DNA of 64,000 bases from Bog-756 sp963738545. GTDB taxonomy: Bacteria > Actinomycetota > Acidimicrobiia > Acidimicrobiales > RAAP-2. The position numbers and the translations under genes are program-made. Of this stretch, positions 16,232 to 24,995 are shown piece by piece; the first letter of the stretch is position 1, and each line of letters starts with the position of its first letter. The notes below the pieces were generated by a model that did not search any database, was not told the origin of the DNA, and was given only the letters and a program-made list of their open reading frames with translations. The stretch is from the NCBI GenBank assembly GCA_963738545.1, contig CAVTXA010000008.1, positions 620,001-684,000 on the forward strand, written 5' to 3'.

Positions 16232-17329
16232 ATGTGGATCGCCCTGGCCGCCGTGGCACTGATCGTCGTCGCCGCCGTGGTCGTGATGATCTTCCGCCGT
16301 CCCGAGGGTGACGACATCCACTCGGTGCGCAGCTACCACACGGCGCTGGGCACCCTCGAGCACCTCTCCGAGCGCAGCGGCCGCACGTCGGTGCCCGTGG
16401 TGGGCCCGGACGAACGGGCCGGAGCGGAACCCGGGGTTCCCCGCTCGTACCGACGGTCCCCGGGGACTGCCGGGATGGTCGGGGGAGCCGGTGCCGTCGG
16501 CGCCTCCGTGGGGGTCGGCACCGGCCGTTCCGTCCCCCCCGTCCCCGTGCGGGGCAACGATGAGTTCCCCGATCCCGAGACCCCCCTGATCTTCGACGAC
16601 TCCCGGCCCCGCGACCGGATCCGCCACGACGGTGCGGGCGATGGCCTTCCCGTCGCGCGCACCGACCGGGCGCAACGCCACGCCCTCGACTCCATGAACC
16701 ACCGGCCCCGGCGGGCCACCACCATCATGCTCGTCGTGGCCGCCGTGGTGGTGTTCGGTGTGTTGGCCTACGTAGGGTCCAAGCACTCGTCCCCGCACGC
16801 CGCGGCCACGTCGACCACCGCGGTCCACGCCTCCCACGCGGGATCGGTCACCACGCTGGCCCGGTCGCCGGGCACGACGGCGGCTCCGAGGGCCGACAAG
16901 CCCAAGGCCAAGGCCCCCGCCCGACCCACGCCCACCACCCAGCCCACCCAGGTGGTGGCCCTCACCTCCACAGCGAGCACGGCCACCTATCCCGTGACCA
17001 ACAGCAACTACCAGGTGACCGTGACGGGCACGGGAACGTGCTGGGTGGCGGTGACGAGCAGTTCGACCGGATCCACCCTGTGGGCCGGCGAGGTGCAGGC
17101 CGGCGCGGTCCAGGTCGTGCCGGCCAGCGGGAACGTCACCGTGCAGATCGGCACCCCCGAGGTGACCCTGGCCATCGACAGCGTCCCGGTGGTGCTCCCC
17201 ACCCCGATCAGTGCGCCGTTCGTGGCCACCTTCCAGCCCACCGCCGCCGCCCTGGCCGCCAGTCCTCCGACGACGACCACCACGGCCCCAGCCACGGCGT
17301 CGTCTACGAGTTCGACGACCCCACCGTGA
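16232..17329 (+). CDS. Membrane protein with RodZ-like C-terminal domain
   Basis: This 365-residue protein has two hydrophobic segments: residues 2-20 at the start and about 163-181 (TIMLVVAAVVVFGVLAYVG). Between them is a charged, disordered stretch. After the second there is a Thr/Pro/Ala linker and then a small beta domain (YPVTNSNYQVTVTGTGTCWV to VTLAIDSVPVVLP) that resembles the DUF4115 domain at the end of RodZ. There is no helix-turn-helix of the kind RodZ has. The tail is Thr/Ser rich. It overlaps the oppositely oriented peptidase gene by 26 bases. A role in cell shape or envelope is only a guess. Confidence 0.7.
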   Translation: MWIALAAVALIVVAAVVVMIFRRPEGDDIHSVRSYHTALGTLEHLSERSGRTSVPVVGPDERAGAEPGVPRSYRRSPGTAGMVGGAGAVGASVGVGTGRSVPPVPVRGNDEFPDPETPLIFDDSRPRDRIRHDGAGDGLPVARTDRAQRHALDSMNHRPRRATTIMLVVAAVVVFGVLAYVGSKHSSPHAAATSTTAVHASHAGSVTTLARSPGTTAAPRADKPKAKAPARPTPTTQPTQVVALTSTASTATYPVTNSNYQVTVTGTGTCWVAVTSSSTGSTLWAGEVQAGAVQVVPASGNVTVQIGTPEVTLAIDSVPVVLPTPISAPFVATFQPTAAALAASPPTTTTTAPATASSTSSTTPP

Positions 17330-19553
17330 GCGGGTCGTCCCCGGCGTCTGCAGGCTCCCCCCCGTCGCCGGCCAGACCCAGGGCGTCGAGGATGAAGGCG
17401 TAGACGAAGGCCTCATCGCGCCACGCGTCGTAACGTCCGGAGGGACCGCCGTGGCCCGCCCCGAGCTCGGTCTTGAGCAGGACCCGGTTGTCCGGGTTGG
17501 CCGCACGAAGCTTGGCCACCCACTTGGCCGGCTCCCAGAAGCCCACCCTCGGGTCGGACAGACCGCCCGTGGCCAGGATGTCGGGATAGCGCACCGGTCG
17601 ACCCTGCTCGTCGACGCCCCGGACGTTGTCGTAGGGGGAGTACGCCTTCATCACCGAGTAGATCTCGGGATCCTCCACCGGGTTGCCCCACTCCTCCCAC
17701 TCGAGGACCGTCAACGGCAGCGTCTCGTCCAGAATGGTGGTGAGGCAGTCGACGAAGGGCACCTCGGCCACGATGGCCCGGAACAGCTCGGGAGCCAGAT
17801 TGGCCACTGCGCCCATCAAGAGGCCCCCGGCGCTGGCTCCCCGGGCCACCAGCTGCCCAGGCGTGGTCCAGCCACCGTCGATCAGGGACCGGGCACAGGC
17901 CACGAAGTCGGTGAAGGTGTTGGGCTTGGCGGCGAACTTGCCCTCCTCGTACCACGACCGCCCCATCTCGCCGCCGCCGCGCACGTGGGCGATGGCGAAG
18001 ACGAACCCCCGGTCGAGCAGGCTCAGACGCAGCGAGGAGAACGTCGGGTCGATCGACGTCTCGTAGGAGCCGTACCCGTACAGCAGGCACGGTGCCGGTC
18101 GGGCCGGGGCCGGGTCGCCCACCAGGTCGGGTCGGTACACCAGCGACAAGGGGATCGGAGTCCCGTCCCCGGCCTCGGCCCATCGGCGCTCGGTGCGGTA
18201 GCGGCCGGTGTCGAAGTCACCGAGGACCGGCTGGCGCTTCCGTAGCACCGAGGTGCCGGTGGCAAGGTCGAGGTCGTAGACGGAACGGGGCGTGACCAGT
18301 GACGTGTACTCGTAGCGCAGCACGGCGGACTCGTACTCGGGATTCGCCCCTCCCCACACCGTGGACGGCGACTCCGGCCGCTCCAGGTCGGTCGAGGTTC
18401 CGGTGGCGGCATCGATGACTCGCGCCCGGGCCTCACCGCCCTCCCGTTCGTAGACCACCAGGTGGCCGGCGAAGGGGTCGACGGCGTCCAGGCGTACGCC
18501 GTCCCGTGCCGGGATGACCTCGCGCCAGGAGGCCCGTCCCGGGGTGTCGTCGGGCGCCTCCACCAACCGGAAGTCCCGGGCCCCGTCGTTGGTCACGATG
18601 AGGAACCGGGCGGCCCGTCCGCCGTCGGGGTCGCCCCGATCGTGGTCGACGCTGTACTCGATGCCCTGGCGGCGAGGCTCGATCACCGTGAACTCGCCCT
18701 CGGGGTCGTCCGCGTCGAGGGCCCGGAACTCCGAGGTGACCTTGGAGTCGAGCCCGATGAGGAGGTAACGGTCGTCCTTGGTGCGCCCCACCCCGAGGTA
18801 GAAGCGGTCATCGGTCTCCTCGTAGACGAGGTGGTCCCCGGTCGGATCGGTACCGACCCGGTGCCGCCAGACCTGATAGGGCCGCATGGCCTCGTCCACC
18901 CGTACGTAGAAGACGGTGACGTTGTCGTTGGCCCAGGCCATCCCGTAGGAGGTGTCGGCCAGGGCCTCGGTGGACGCCTGTCCGGTGTCCAGGTCCACGA
19001 ACCGCATGGTGTAGCGCTCACCGCCGGTGGTGTCGGTGGAGTAGGCCAGCCACCGGTGGTCGGGGCTGACGGCCAGATTCCCGAGGGCGAAGTACTCGTG
19101 CCCCTCGGCCAGCCGGTTCTCGTCCAAGAGAATCGTCTCGTCCTCGGGGACGCTCCCTTCGGCCCCGCGGCCACCATCGGCGTCGGGCGGGTTGGCGCCC
19201 CCCGGCCCCACCGGCCGCCGGCAGTGGATGCCGTAGCTGGCGCCCTCCACGGTACGTCCGTAGTAGAGCCAGGGGCCCTTACGGACCGGGACGGACAGGT
19301 CGGTCTCCTCGATCCGGTCCACCATCTCGGTGAAGAGCTCGGCACGGAGGCCGGCGGTGCCCTCCGTCATCGCCTCGGTGTAGGCGTTCTCGCTCTCGAG
19401 GTGGGCGATGACCGCCGGATCCTCCTTGTCCCGCAGCCAGTACCAGTCGTCGATCCGGACGTCCCCGTGGGCCTCGAGGCGCTCCGGCCGGCGTTGGGGC
19501 ACCGGGGGGACGGGTCTCGGCGCGTAGGATCCAAACGTCGGTGGAACAGCCAT
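17304..19553 (-). CDS. S9 family peptidase (prolyl oligopeptidase / oligopeptidase B)
   Basis: The 749-residue length fits oligopeptidase B. The N-terminus carries DDWYWLRDKEDP, the family hallmark, followed by a beta-propeller region and a C-terminal alpha/beta-hydrolase domain with the catalytic Ser in RGASAGGLLMGAVAN, the Asp near DPRVGFWEPAKW, and the His in GAGHGGPSGRYD. It has no signal peptide, so it is cytosolic and would trim small peptides. ATG 19553 is preceded by CATCCT at 6 bases on the minus strand. It is divergent from sufB. Confidence 0.93.
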   Translation of the reverse strand: MAVPPTFGSYAPRPVPPVPQRRPERLEAHGDVRIDDWYWLRDKEDPAVIAHLESENAYTEAMTEGTAGLRAELFTEMVDRIEETDLSVPVRKGPWLYYGRTVEGASYGIHCRRPVGPGGANPPDADGGRGAEGSVPEDETILLDENRLAEGHEYFALGNLAVSPDHRWLAYSTDTTGGERYTMRFVDLDTGQASTEALADTSYGMAWANDNVTVFYVRVDEAMRPYQVWRHRVGTDPTGDHLVYEETDDRFYLGVGRTKDDRYLLIGLDSKVTSEFRALDADDPEGEFTVIEPRRQGIEYSVDHDRGDPDGGRAARFLIVTNDGARDFRLVEAPDDTPGRASWREVIPARDGVRLDAVDPFAGHLVVYEREGGEARARVIDAATGTSTDLERPESPSTVWGGANPEYESAVLRYEYTSLVTPRSVYDLDLATGTSVLRKRQPVLGDFDTGRYRTERRWAEAGDGTPIPLSLVYRPDLVGDPAPARPAPCLLYGYGSYETSIDPTFSSLRLSLLDRGFVFAIAHVRGGGEMGRSWYEEGKFAAKPNTFTDFVACARSLIDGGWTTPGQLVARGASAGGLLMGAVANLAPELFRAIVAEVPFVDCLTTILDETLPLTVLEWEEWGNPVEDPEIYSVMKAYSPYDNVRGVDEQGRPVRYPDILATGGLSDPRVGFWEPAKWVAKLRAANPDNRVLLKTELGAGHGGPSGRYDAWRDEAFVYAFILDALGLAGDGGEPADAGDDPLTVGSSNS

Positions 19554-19559
19554 CCGACC

Positions 19560-19565
19560 AGGATG
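19560..19565 (-). promoter_or_regulatory. Weak -10 box (S9 peptidase)
   Basis: CATCCT on the minus strand, 6 bases before ATG 19553. Confidence 0.3.
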
Positions 19566-19621
19566 GCACGACTTTCCCGGCTCGACGACCCCGAGCCGCA
19601 CTACGGCGGCCGCAGGGTTGT

Positions 19622-19641
19622 TACTATCTGTATAGGGGAAA
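19622..19641 (+). promoter_or_regulatory. sufB promoter/operator region
   Basis: An A+T-rich patch in the sufB upstream region has a possible -10 TACTAT (19622-19627) and then TAGGGGAAA (19633-19641). The same 9-mer, in the same orientation to the gene, lies upstream of sufC2 (29402-29410, minus strand). Confidence 0.4.
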
Positions 19642-19678
19642 TCAAGCGGTCCGACCGGACGGCATCCCAGGAGCCCAT

Positions 19679-21079
19679 ATGACGACCACCGATCTCGACC
19701 TCGGAAAATACAAGCTTGGGTGGTCCGACGAAGAGGACTACGTCTTCAAGCCCAAGAAGGGCCTGAACGAGTCCATCGTCCGCGAGATGTCGGCCATGAA
19801 GAAGGAGCCGGAGTGGATGCGCGACTTCCGCCTCCGCGCCCTGCAGCGCTTCGAGAAGCGCCCTATGGCCGAGTGGTTCGCCGTCAACATGCCCGACCTC
19901 GACTTCGAGGACATCTACTACTACATCAAGCCGACATCGGGGCAGGTCGAGGATTGGAACGACCTGCCTGACGCCATCAAGAACACCTACGAGAAGCTGG
20001 GGATCCCCGAGGCGGAGCGCAAGTACCTGGCCGGCGTGACCGCCCAGTACGAGTCCGAGGTCGTCTTCCACCGCAACCGTGAGGATCTCGAGGCGCTCGG
20101 CATCATCTTCTGCGACATGGATACGGCGGTGCGCGAGTACCCCGACCTGGTCCGCAAGTACTTCGGGACGATCATCCCTCCCAACGACAACAAGTTCGCC
20201 GCCCTCAACTCGGCCGTGTGGTCGGGTGGCTCGTTCATCTACGTGCCGCCCAACGTGGTGGTCGACCAGCCCCTCCAGGCGTACTTCCGCATCAACGCCG
20301 AGAACATGGGGCAGTTCGAGCGGACGCTGATCATCGCCGACGTGGGCTCCCAGGTGCACTACATCGAGGGGTGCTCGGCCCCCGTGTACACCACCGACTC
20401 CCTGCACTCGGCGGTGGTGGAGCTGGTGGCCCTCGAGGGATCGCGGATCACCTACACCACCATCCAGAACTGGTCGAACAACGTCTACAACCTGGTCACC
20501 AAGCGGGCCCGGGCCGAGGCCGAGGCCCACGTGGAGTGGATCGACGGGAACATCGGGTCCCGCCTCACCATGAAGTACCCGAGCGTCTACCTCATGGGAC
20601 CGAAGGCTTCCGGCGAGGTCCTCTCCGTGGCCTACGCCGGTGCCGGCCAGCACCAGGACGCCGGGGCCAAGATGATCCACGCCGCCCCCGAGACCACCTC
20701 CACCATCGTGTCCAAGTCGATCTCCAAGGATGCGGGGATCACCACCTACCGCGGCCTCGTCCACGTCGACGAGGGCGCCAAGCACGCCAAGAGCTTCGTC
20801 CGGTGTGACGCCCTGCTGCTCGACGACACTGCGGTGTCGGAGACCAAGCCCTACATGGAGGTGGCCGAGCGCGACGCCCGCATCGGCCACGAGGCCACCG
20901 TGTCCAAGGTCGGTGACGACCAGCTCTTCTACCTGATGAGCCGGGGACTGTCCGAGACCCAGGCCATGGGGATGATCGTCAACGGCTTCATCGAGCCGAT
21001 CACCCGGACCCTGCCCATGGAGTACGCCGTGGAGTGGAGCAGGCTGATCGAGCTGCAGATGGAGGGCTCGGTCGGCTGA
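19679..21079 (+). CDS. sufB: SufB, Fe-S cluster assembly scaffold protein
   Basis: The product (466 residues) is the SufB subunit of the SufBC2D scaffold that builds iron-sulfur clusters. It matches SufB over its whole length: EPEWMRDFRLRALQRF near the N-terminus, IYVPPNVVVDQPLQAYFRIN, the beta-helix core, RCDALLLDDTAVSETKPYME, and SRGLSETQAMGMIVNGFIEP at the end. ATG 19679 is chosen because CAGGAG lies just upstream and the preceding frame looks like untranslated promoter DNA. A hairpin follows the stop. Actinobacterial suf operons often begin with the repressor sufR; none is present here. Confidence 0.97.
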   Translation: MTTTDLDLGKYKLGWSDEEDYVFKPKKGLNESIVREMSAMKKEPEWMRDFRLRALQRFEKRPMAEWFAVNMPDLDFEDIYYYIKPTSGQVEDWNDLPDAIKNTYEKLGIPEAERKYLAGVTAQYESEVVFHRNREDLEALGIIFCDMDTAVREYPDLVRKYFGTIIPPNDNKFAALNSAVWSGGSFIYVPPNVVVDQPLQAYFRINAENMGQFERTLIIADVGSQVHYIEGCSAPVYTTDSLHSAVVELVALEGSRITYTTIQNWSNNVYNLVTKRARAEAEAHVEWIDGNIGSRLTMKYPSVYLMGPKASGEVLSVAYAGAGQHQDAGAKMIHAAPETTSTIVSKSISKDAGITTYRGLVHVDEGAKHAKSFVRCDALLLDDTAVSETKPYMEVAERDARIGHEATVSKVGDDQLFYLMSRGLSETQAMGMIVNGFIEPITRTLPMEYAVEWSRLIELQMEGSVG

Positions 21080-21085
21080 GCCGCC

Positions 21086-21107
21086 GCCACCCCGTCACGG
21101 GGGTGGC
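21086..21107 (+). terminator. Hairpin terminator after sufB
   Basis: GCCACCCC (21086-21093), loop GTCACG, GGGGTGGC (21100-21107): a perfect 8-base stem 6 bases after the sufB stop. No T-run follows. Confidence 0.5.
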
Positions 21108-21130
21108 CCACGGGCGGGTCGAGGGAAAGG

Positions 21131-21136
21131 CAGAAT
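21131..21136 (+). promoter_or_regulatory. Weak -10 box (small Cys protein)
   Basis: CAGAAT, 6 bases before ATG 21143. Confidence 0.3.
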
Positions 21137-21142
21137 GGTCCC

Positions 21143-21487
21143 ATGCCGATGAGGGAAGAGTGCAAGCACTTTCAGAGCCGGACCTACGACTCGGGGGAAG
21201 TGGCACGGTTCTGCATCCTCGACCTGGCCCCCGAGGCCCCGTGGAAGTGCCCGGACGACTGTTCCTCCTACGCCCCCCGGCTGGCCGATGTGGGCTGGGC
21301 CCACGGCTCCCTGGTCGAGCCGGCGCTCGAGCCCATGCCCGACGTACCCGGTGAGGACGCCGCCCGGCTGCTGGACCAGGCCGAGGACATCATCAACGCC
21401 GTGGGACCGGACATCCTCGCCGAGGTGCGCAAGGAGGACGAGCGCAACGAGCGCAAGGACCGCCGGTGGTGGCGCCGCAAGCGCTGA
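21143..21487 (+). CDS. Small Cys-containing protein of unknown function in the suf locus
   Basis: This 114-residue protein has four Cys in its first 40 residues, spaced C-x16-C-x11-C-x3-C (ECKHF, ARFCILDL, KCPDDCSSY), which could hold a metal or an iron-sulfur cluster. The second half is a highly charged helix ending RRWWRRKR. I do not recognise the family. It lies between sufB and sufD, after a terminator-like hairpin and with its own possible -10 box, and it converges on the crotonase gene. An accessory role in cluster assembly is only suggested by position. Confidence 0.75.
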   Translation: MPMREECKHFQSRTYDSGEVARFCILDLAPEAPWKCPDDCSSYAPRLADVGWAHGSLVEPALEPMPDVPGEDAARLLDQAEDIINAVGPDILAEVRKEDERNERKDRRWWRRKR

Positions 21488-21496
21488 GCCGATCGA

Positions 21497-22360
21497 CTAC
21501 GACCCGCTGAATTCGGCCTTGCGCTTCTCCATGAAGGCCGTCATGGCCTCGACCAGGTCGTCCGACGCCAGGAAGCCGGCGTTCCAGGTGGCCACGTACT
21601 CCAGTCCCTCGGCCACGCTCCGGTCCGCACTCGCCGTCAGCACGGCCTTCGTGCCCTGGACGGCCAGCGGCGAGTTGGCGGCGATCTCGGCGGCCATGCC
21701 CCGGGCGGCGGCCAGGGTGGCCTCGGCGTCCGGGTGGACCTCGTTCACCAGCCCGATGGACTGGGCTCGGGCCGCGGTGATGTCCTTGCCGGTGTAGGCC
21801 AGCTCGGCCACGTGCCCCCGGCCGATGATGGCCGGGAGGCGCTGCAGGCTGCCGAGGTCGGCCACGATGGCCACCTTGGCCTCGCGCACCGAGAAGAGGG
21901 CCTCGGCACTGGCCAGTCGGATGTCGCAGGCGGCGATGAGGTCCACGCCACCACCGATGCAGTAGCCGTGGACGGCGGCGATCACCGGGAGCGGACAGTC
22001 GGCCACGGCGGTGACCGAGGCCTGCAGGCGAAGGATCTCGGCACGGCCCGAGCGGGCCCGGGCGGCCATCGACCGTGGCTTGCCGTTACCCGTCTCGGCC
22101 GTCCCGGTGAGTCCGGCCATGGCCACCAGGTCCAGTCCCACCGAGAAGTGGGGCCCCCGGGCGGCGATGACCACGGCCCGGAGGTCGGGATCCGATCCGA
22201 GGGCGGCCATGGCTCGCGGGAGATCGGACCAGAAGTCCGGGCCCATGGCGTTGCGCTTCTCGGGCCGGTCGAGCCAGAGCGTGGCCACGTGGCCGTCGAC
22301 CTCGATGGCCAGGACATCGGAGGTGAAGGATGCGAGGGTGGTTCCCGGAGGCGTTGTCAT
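21497..22360 (-). CDS. Crotonase-family enzyme, dienoyl-CoA isomerase-like
   Basis: The product (287 residues) is an enoyl-CoA hydratase/isomerase. It has LDRPEKRNAMGPDFW, the oxyanion-hole segment ARGPHFSVGLDL, GYCIGGGVDLIAACDIRL, and FSVREAKVAIVADLGSLQRL. The last segment, with an acidic residue in ADLGSLQRLP, resembles delta3,5-delta2,4-dienoyl-CoA isomerase more than hydratase. It would act in beta-oxidation. ATG 22360 follows TACGCT by 6 bases. It lies on the opposite strand inside the suf locus, between the Cys protein and sufD. Confidence 0.88.
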   Translation of the reverse strand: MTTPPGTTLASFTSDVLAIEVDGHVATLWLDRPEKRNAMGPDFWSDLPRAMAALGSDPDLRAVVIAARGPHFSVGLDLVAMAGLTGTAETGNGKPRSMAARARSGRAEILRLQASVTAVADCPLPVIAAVHGYCIGGGVDLIAACDIRLASAEALFSVREAKVAIVADLGSLQRLPAIIGRGHVAELAYTGKDITAARAQSIGLVNEVHPDAEATLAAARGMAAEIAANSPLAVQGTKAVLTASADRSVAEGLEYVATWNAGFLASDDLVEAMTAFMEKRKAEFSGS

Positions 22361-22366
22361 GACCCG

Positions 22367-22372
22367 AGCGTA
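22367..22372 (-). promoter_or_regulatory. -10 box of a probable leaderless promoter (crotonase)
   Basis: TACGCT on the minus strand, 6 bases before ATG 22360. Confidence 0.55.
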
Positions 22373-22444
22373 GGCCGGGACCCCGCCACGGGTCCGCTCC
22401 CGACCGGTCCTGCCGGGGCCGGAGGCCCCGATCCGGCGGGTAGG

Positions 22445-23851
22445 ATGGGCGCCGAGGCTCGTTACCCGGGCCTCGCTGCGCGAGAGGTCCCTGTTCTGTC
22501 CACGTTCACCCCCGAATCTGCCGCCGCCCTCCCCGGGCTGCCCTGGCTCCAGCGGCGCCGGGCGGATGCTGCTGCCACCTTTGCCTCCTCGGCCCTTCCC
22601 AGTGAGAAGGACGAGGTCTGGCGGTACAGCCGGATCGACCGGCTCGACCTCGACCAGTACCGGCCGGCCGGGAGCGTGCCGCTGGCCTCGGCCGGCGACC
22701 CCGGTCCTTCGCCGTCGGACCGGATCCACTCACTGGTGGCCAGTCTCGGTCCACGCTCGGGTCTGGTCGTCACCCTCAACGGCGTCCTCGCCACCCTCTC
22801 CTCGTCGGTGGGTGACGAGGTCCTGACGCTCGGCCGCGTGGGTGAGCATCCCGATGGCGAGCGCCTCCTCGGGTCGGTGGTCACCGACCCCGGTGACTTC
22901 CTCCTCCTCAACGAGGCCTTCGCCGTGGATCCCCTCATCGTGGACATCGCCCCGGACGCCGTCATCGAGGACCCGGTGGTGGTGGTGCACGTGATCAGCG
23001 GACGAGGCGGGGAGGCGGTGTTCCCCCGGACCCTCGTGCGGGCGGGTGCGTCGTCCCGGGCCGGAGTGGTCGAGATCGTCGTCGACGTGGATGCCGGCCT
23101 CCTGGCCGAACTGCCGGCCTCCTCCACACCGGCCACGACGTCGGGTGGCACCGGTTCGGGCCCCGGGCACCTGGTTGTGCCGCTGACCGAGATCGAGGTG
23201 GCCGATGGCGCCACCCTCTCGTTCGTCAGCGTGCAGTCCCTGGGCACCGACACCTGGCAGCTGGCCCACCAGGGGAGCACGATCGGGGCCCATGCCACGC
23301 TCCGGAGCTTCGCCGTGGCGCTCGGCGGGAGTTACGCCCGCCTGCGGACGGACTCGGCTCTCCGGGGGGAGTCGGGCACCAGCCTGCTCCGTGCGGCCTT
23401 CATCGGACGGGACGACCAGATGCTCGACTTCCGGACCCTCCAGGACCACTTCGCCCCCCGCACCACCAGCGACCTGTTGTTCATGGGTGCGGTGGCCGAC
23501 CACGCGCATTCGGTCTACAGCGGCCTGATCCGGGTCCGTCGGGGAGCGGTCCGGTCCGACGCCATGCAGACCAACCACAACCTGGTGCTGGACGAGGGGG
23601 CCCACGCCGACTCGGTGCCCAACCTCGACATCGAGGAGAACGACGTGAAGTGCAGCCACGGCTCCACGGTCGGCCCCGTGGACGAGGACCAGCGGTACTA
23701 CCTCGAGTCCCGCGGCGTGGAGCCCGAGGTGGCCGAACGACTCATCGTGGCCGGGTTCTTCGAGGACATCGCCGACCAGGTCCCCATCGCCGGCACCCGG
23801 GCCATGGTGGGCCGGGCCCTGGCTGACCGCACCGGGGTGACCGGTGCCTGA
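22445..23851 (+). CDS. sufD: SufD, Fe-S cluster assembly protein
   Basis: SufD pairs with SufB and the SufC ATPase in the Suf scaffold. This 468-residue protein has the SufD N-terminus (LPSEKDEVWRYSRIDRLDL), the shared beta-helix core, and the C-terminal SufB/D signature HNLVLDEGAHADSVPNLDIE then DVKCSHGSTVGPVDEDQRYY. The start is unclear: ATG 22445 overlaps a TAGGAT hexamer (22441-22446) that looks like a -10 box, in which case transcription would begin after this ATG and a CTG at 22496, behind GAGAGG, would be used. It overlaps the Rieske gene by 8 bases. Confidence 0.94.
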   Translation: MGAEARYPGLAAREVPVLSTFTPESAAALPGLPWLQRRRADAAATFASSALPSEKDEVWRYSRIDRLDLDQYRPAGSVPLASAGDPGPSPSDRIHSLVASLGPRSGLVVTLNGVLATLSSSVGDEVLTLGRVGEHPDGERLLGSVVTDPGDFLLLNEAFAVDPLIVDIAPDAVIEDPVVVVHVISGRGGEAVFPRTLVRAGASSRAGVVEIVVDVDAGLLAELPASSTPATTSGGTGSGPGHLVVPLTEIEVADGATLSFVSVQSLGTDTWQLAHQGSTIGAHATLRSFAVALGGSYARLRTDSALRGESGTSLLRAAFIGRDDQMLDFRTLQDHFAPRTTSDLLFMGAVADHAHSVYSGLIRVRRGAVRSDAMQTNHNLVLDEGAHADSVPNLDIEENDVKCSHGSTVGPVDEDQRYYLESRGVEPEVAERLIVAGFFEDIADQVPIAGTRAMVGRALADRTGVTGA

Positions 23852-24185
23852 ATCCGCCCCCGCCCGAGCCGACGGGTCCATCCGCCTCTGTGGCCGGAGC
23901 GATCTGGTCCCCGGCGAGGCCCGCCGCTTCGACGTGGCCGGCCTGCGGGTGGCCCTCGTGCGCATCGACGACGACTTCTATGCCATCGGGGACCGGTGCA
24001 GCCACGAGGACTTCTCCCTGGCCGACGGCGAGGTGTGGGCGGCGGAGTGCGAGATCGAGTGCGCCAAGCACGGATCGACCTTCGACCTCCGGACCGGTGC
24101 GCCGTGCTCGCTCCCGGCCACCCGCCCGGTGGCCGTCTACGAGCTGGTCCTCGAGGGTGACGACGTCTCGGTGGTGGTCCCGTGA
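23844..24185 (+). CDS. Rieske [2Fe-2S] ferredoxin
   Basis: The product (113 residues) is a small Rieske protein with cluster ligands in CSHEDFSL (Cys-x-His) and CAKHG (Cys-x2-His), separated by about 18 residues. Rieske ferredoxins of this type are embedded in suf operons of many actinobacteria and are thought to serve in electron transfer or cluster handling. The GTG start overlaps sufD by 8 bases and its stop overlaps sufC by 4, so the three are one translationally coupled unit. Confidence 0.93.
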   Translation: MPESAPARADGSIRLCGRSDLVPGEARRFDVAGLRVALVRIDDDFYAIGDRCSHEDFSLADGEVWAAECEIECAKHGSTFDLRTGAPCSLPATRPVAVYELVLEGDDVSVVVP

Positions 24186-24913
24186 GCCTCGGTGCACTGG
24201 TCATCGACGACCTCCGGGCCGGCGTTCCCGGTCGCGAGATCCTCCGGGGTGTGACCCTGACGGTGCGCAGCGGTGAGGTCCACGCCGTGATGGGCCCGAA
24301 CGGCTCGGGGAAGAGCACCCTGGCCCACGTCCTCATGGGGCGCCCGGGCTACGAGATCCTGGGAGGCACGGTCACCCTCGACGGGGTCGACATCTTGTCC
24401 CTGCCCACCTGGGAGCGGGCCCGGGCCGGCCTGTTCCTCGCCATGCAGCACCCCATCGAGGTACCCGGGGTCTCGCTGGTGACGTCGTTGACGGCGGCCC
24501 GTCCCGCGCTCCCCGCCGATGGGGACGGTGTGGAGGCCCGGCTCCGTGACGAGGCCGGGCGGATCGGCTTCGACCAACGGTTCCTCACCCGTCCGCTGAA
24601 CGTCGACCTGTCCGGTGGCGAGCGCAAGCGCAACGAGACCTTGCAGCTGGGTGTTCTCCGACCCCGGTTCGCCATCCTGGACGAGATCGACTCGGGTCTG
24701 GATGTCGACGCGCTGGCCGCCGTGGGCCGCCGGGTGGAGGAGGCCACGACCGAGTGGGGCCTCGGCGTGCTGGCCATCACCCACTTCCGCCGGCTGCTCG
24801 ATGTGCTCCGTCCCGACGTCGTCCATGTGCTGTCCGACGGTCGGGTGGCGGCAACGGGCGGAAGCGAGCTGGCCGAGACCGTCGATCAGACCGGATACGC
24901 CGCCTACGGCTGA
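24182..24913 (+). CDS. sufC: SufC, Suf ABC-type ATPase (copy 1)
   Basis: This 243-residue ATPase has Walker A GPNGSGKST, the SufC-specific FLAMQHPIEVPGVS, the signature LSGGERKRNETLQL, Walker B FAILDEIDSGLDVD and the switch His in ITHFRR, all intact. It would power the SufBD scaffold. It is the last gene of the sufD-Rieske-sufC unit. A second, clearly different sufC lies at 28595, so the locus encodes two ATPases. Confidence 0.95.
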   Translation: MSLGALVIDDLRAGVPGREILRGVTLTVRSGEVHAVMGPNGSGKSTLAHVLMGRPGYEILGGTVTLDGVDILSLPTWERARAGLFLAMQHPIEVPGVSLVTSLTAARPALPADGDGVEARLRDEAGRIGFDQRFLTRPLNVDLSGGERKRNETLQLGVLRPRFAILDEIDSGLDVDALAAVGRRVEEATTEWGLGVLAITHFRRLLDVLRPDVVHVLSDGRVAATGGSELAETVDQTGYAAYG

Positions 24914-24983
24914 TCGGGGCGTGCCGGGTCTCCGGTCGGCGGTGACGCCGCCCAGGCGGCACCTCGGAGCAGCCCTCGGTTGG

Positions 24984-24989
24984 TAGCGT
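24984..24989 (+). promoter_or_regulatory. -10 box of a probable leaderless promoter (LCP gene)
   Basis: TAGCGT, 6 bases before ATG 24996. Confidence 0.55.
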
Positions 24990-24995
24990 CTCCCC

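Noticed and set aside
21734..22444. N-terminal extension of sufD back to 21734
   Set aside because: This part is antisense to the crotonase gene and unlike SufD; SufD similarity begins near 22500.
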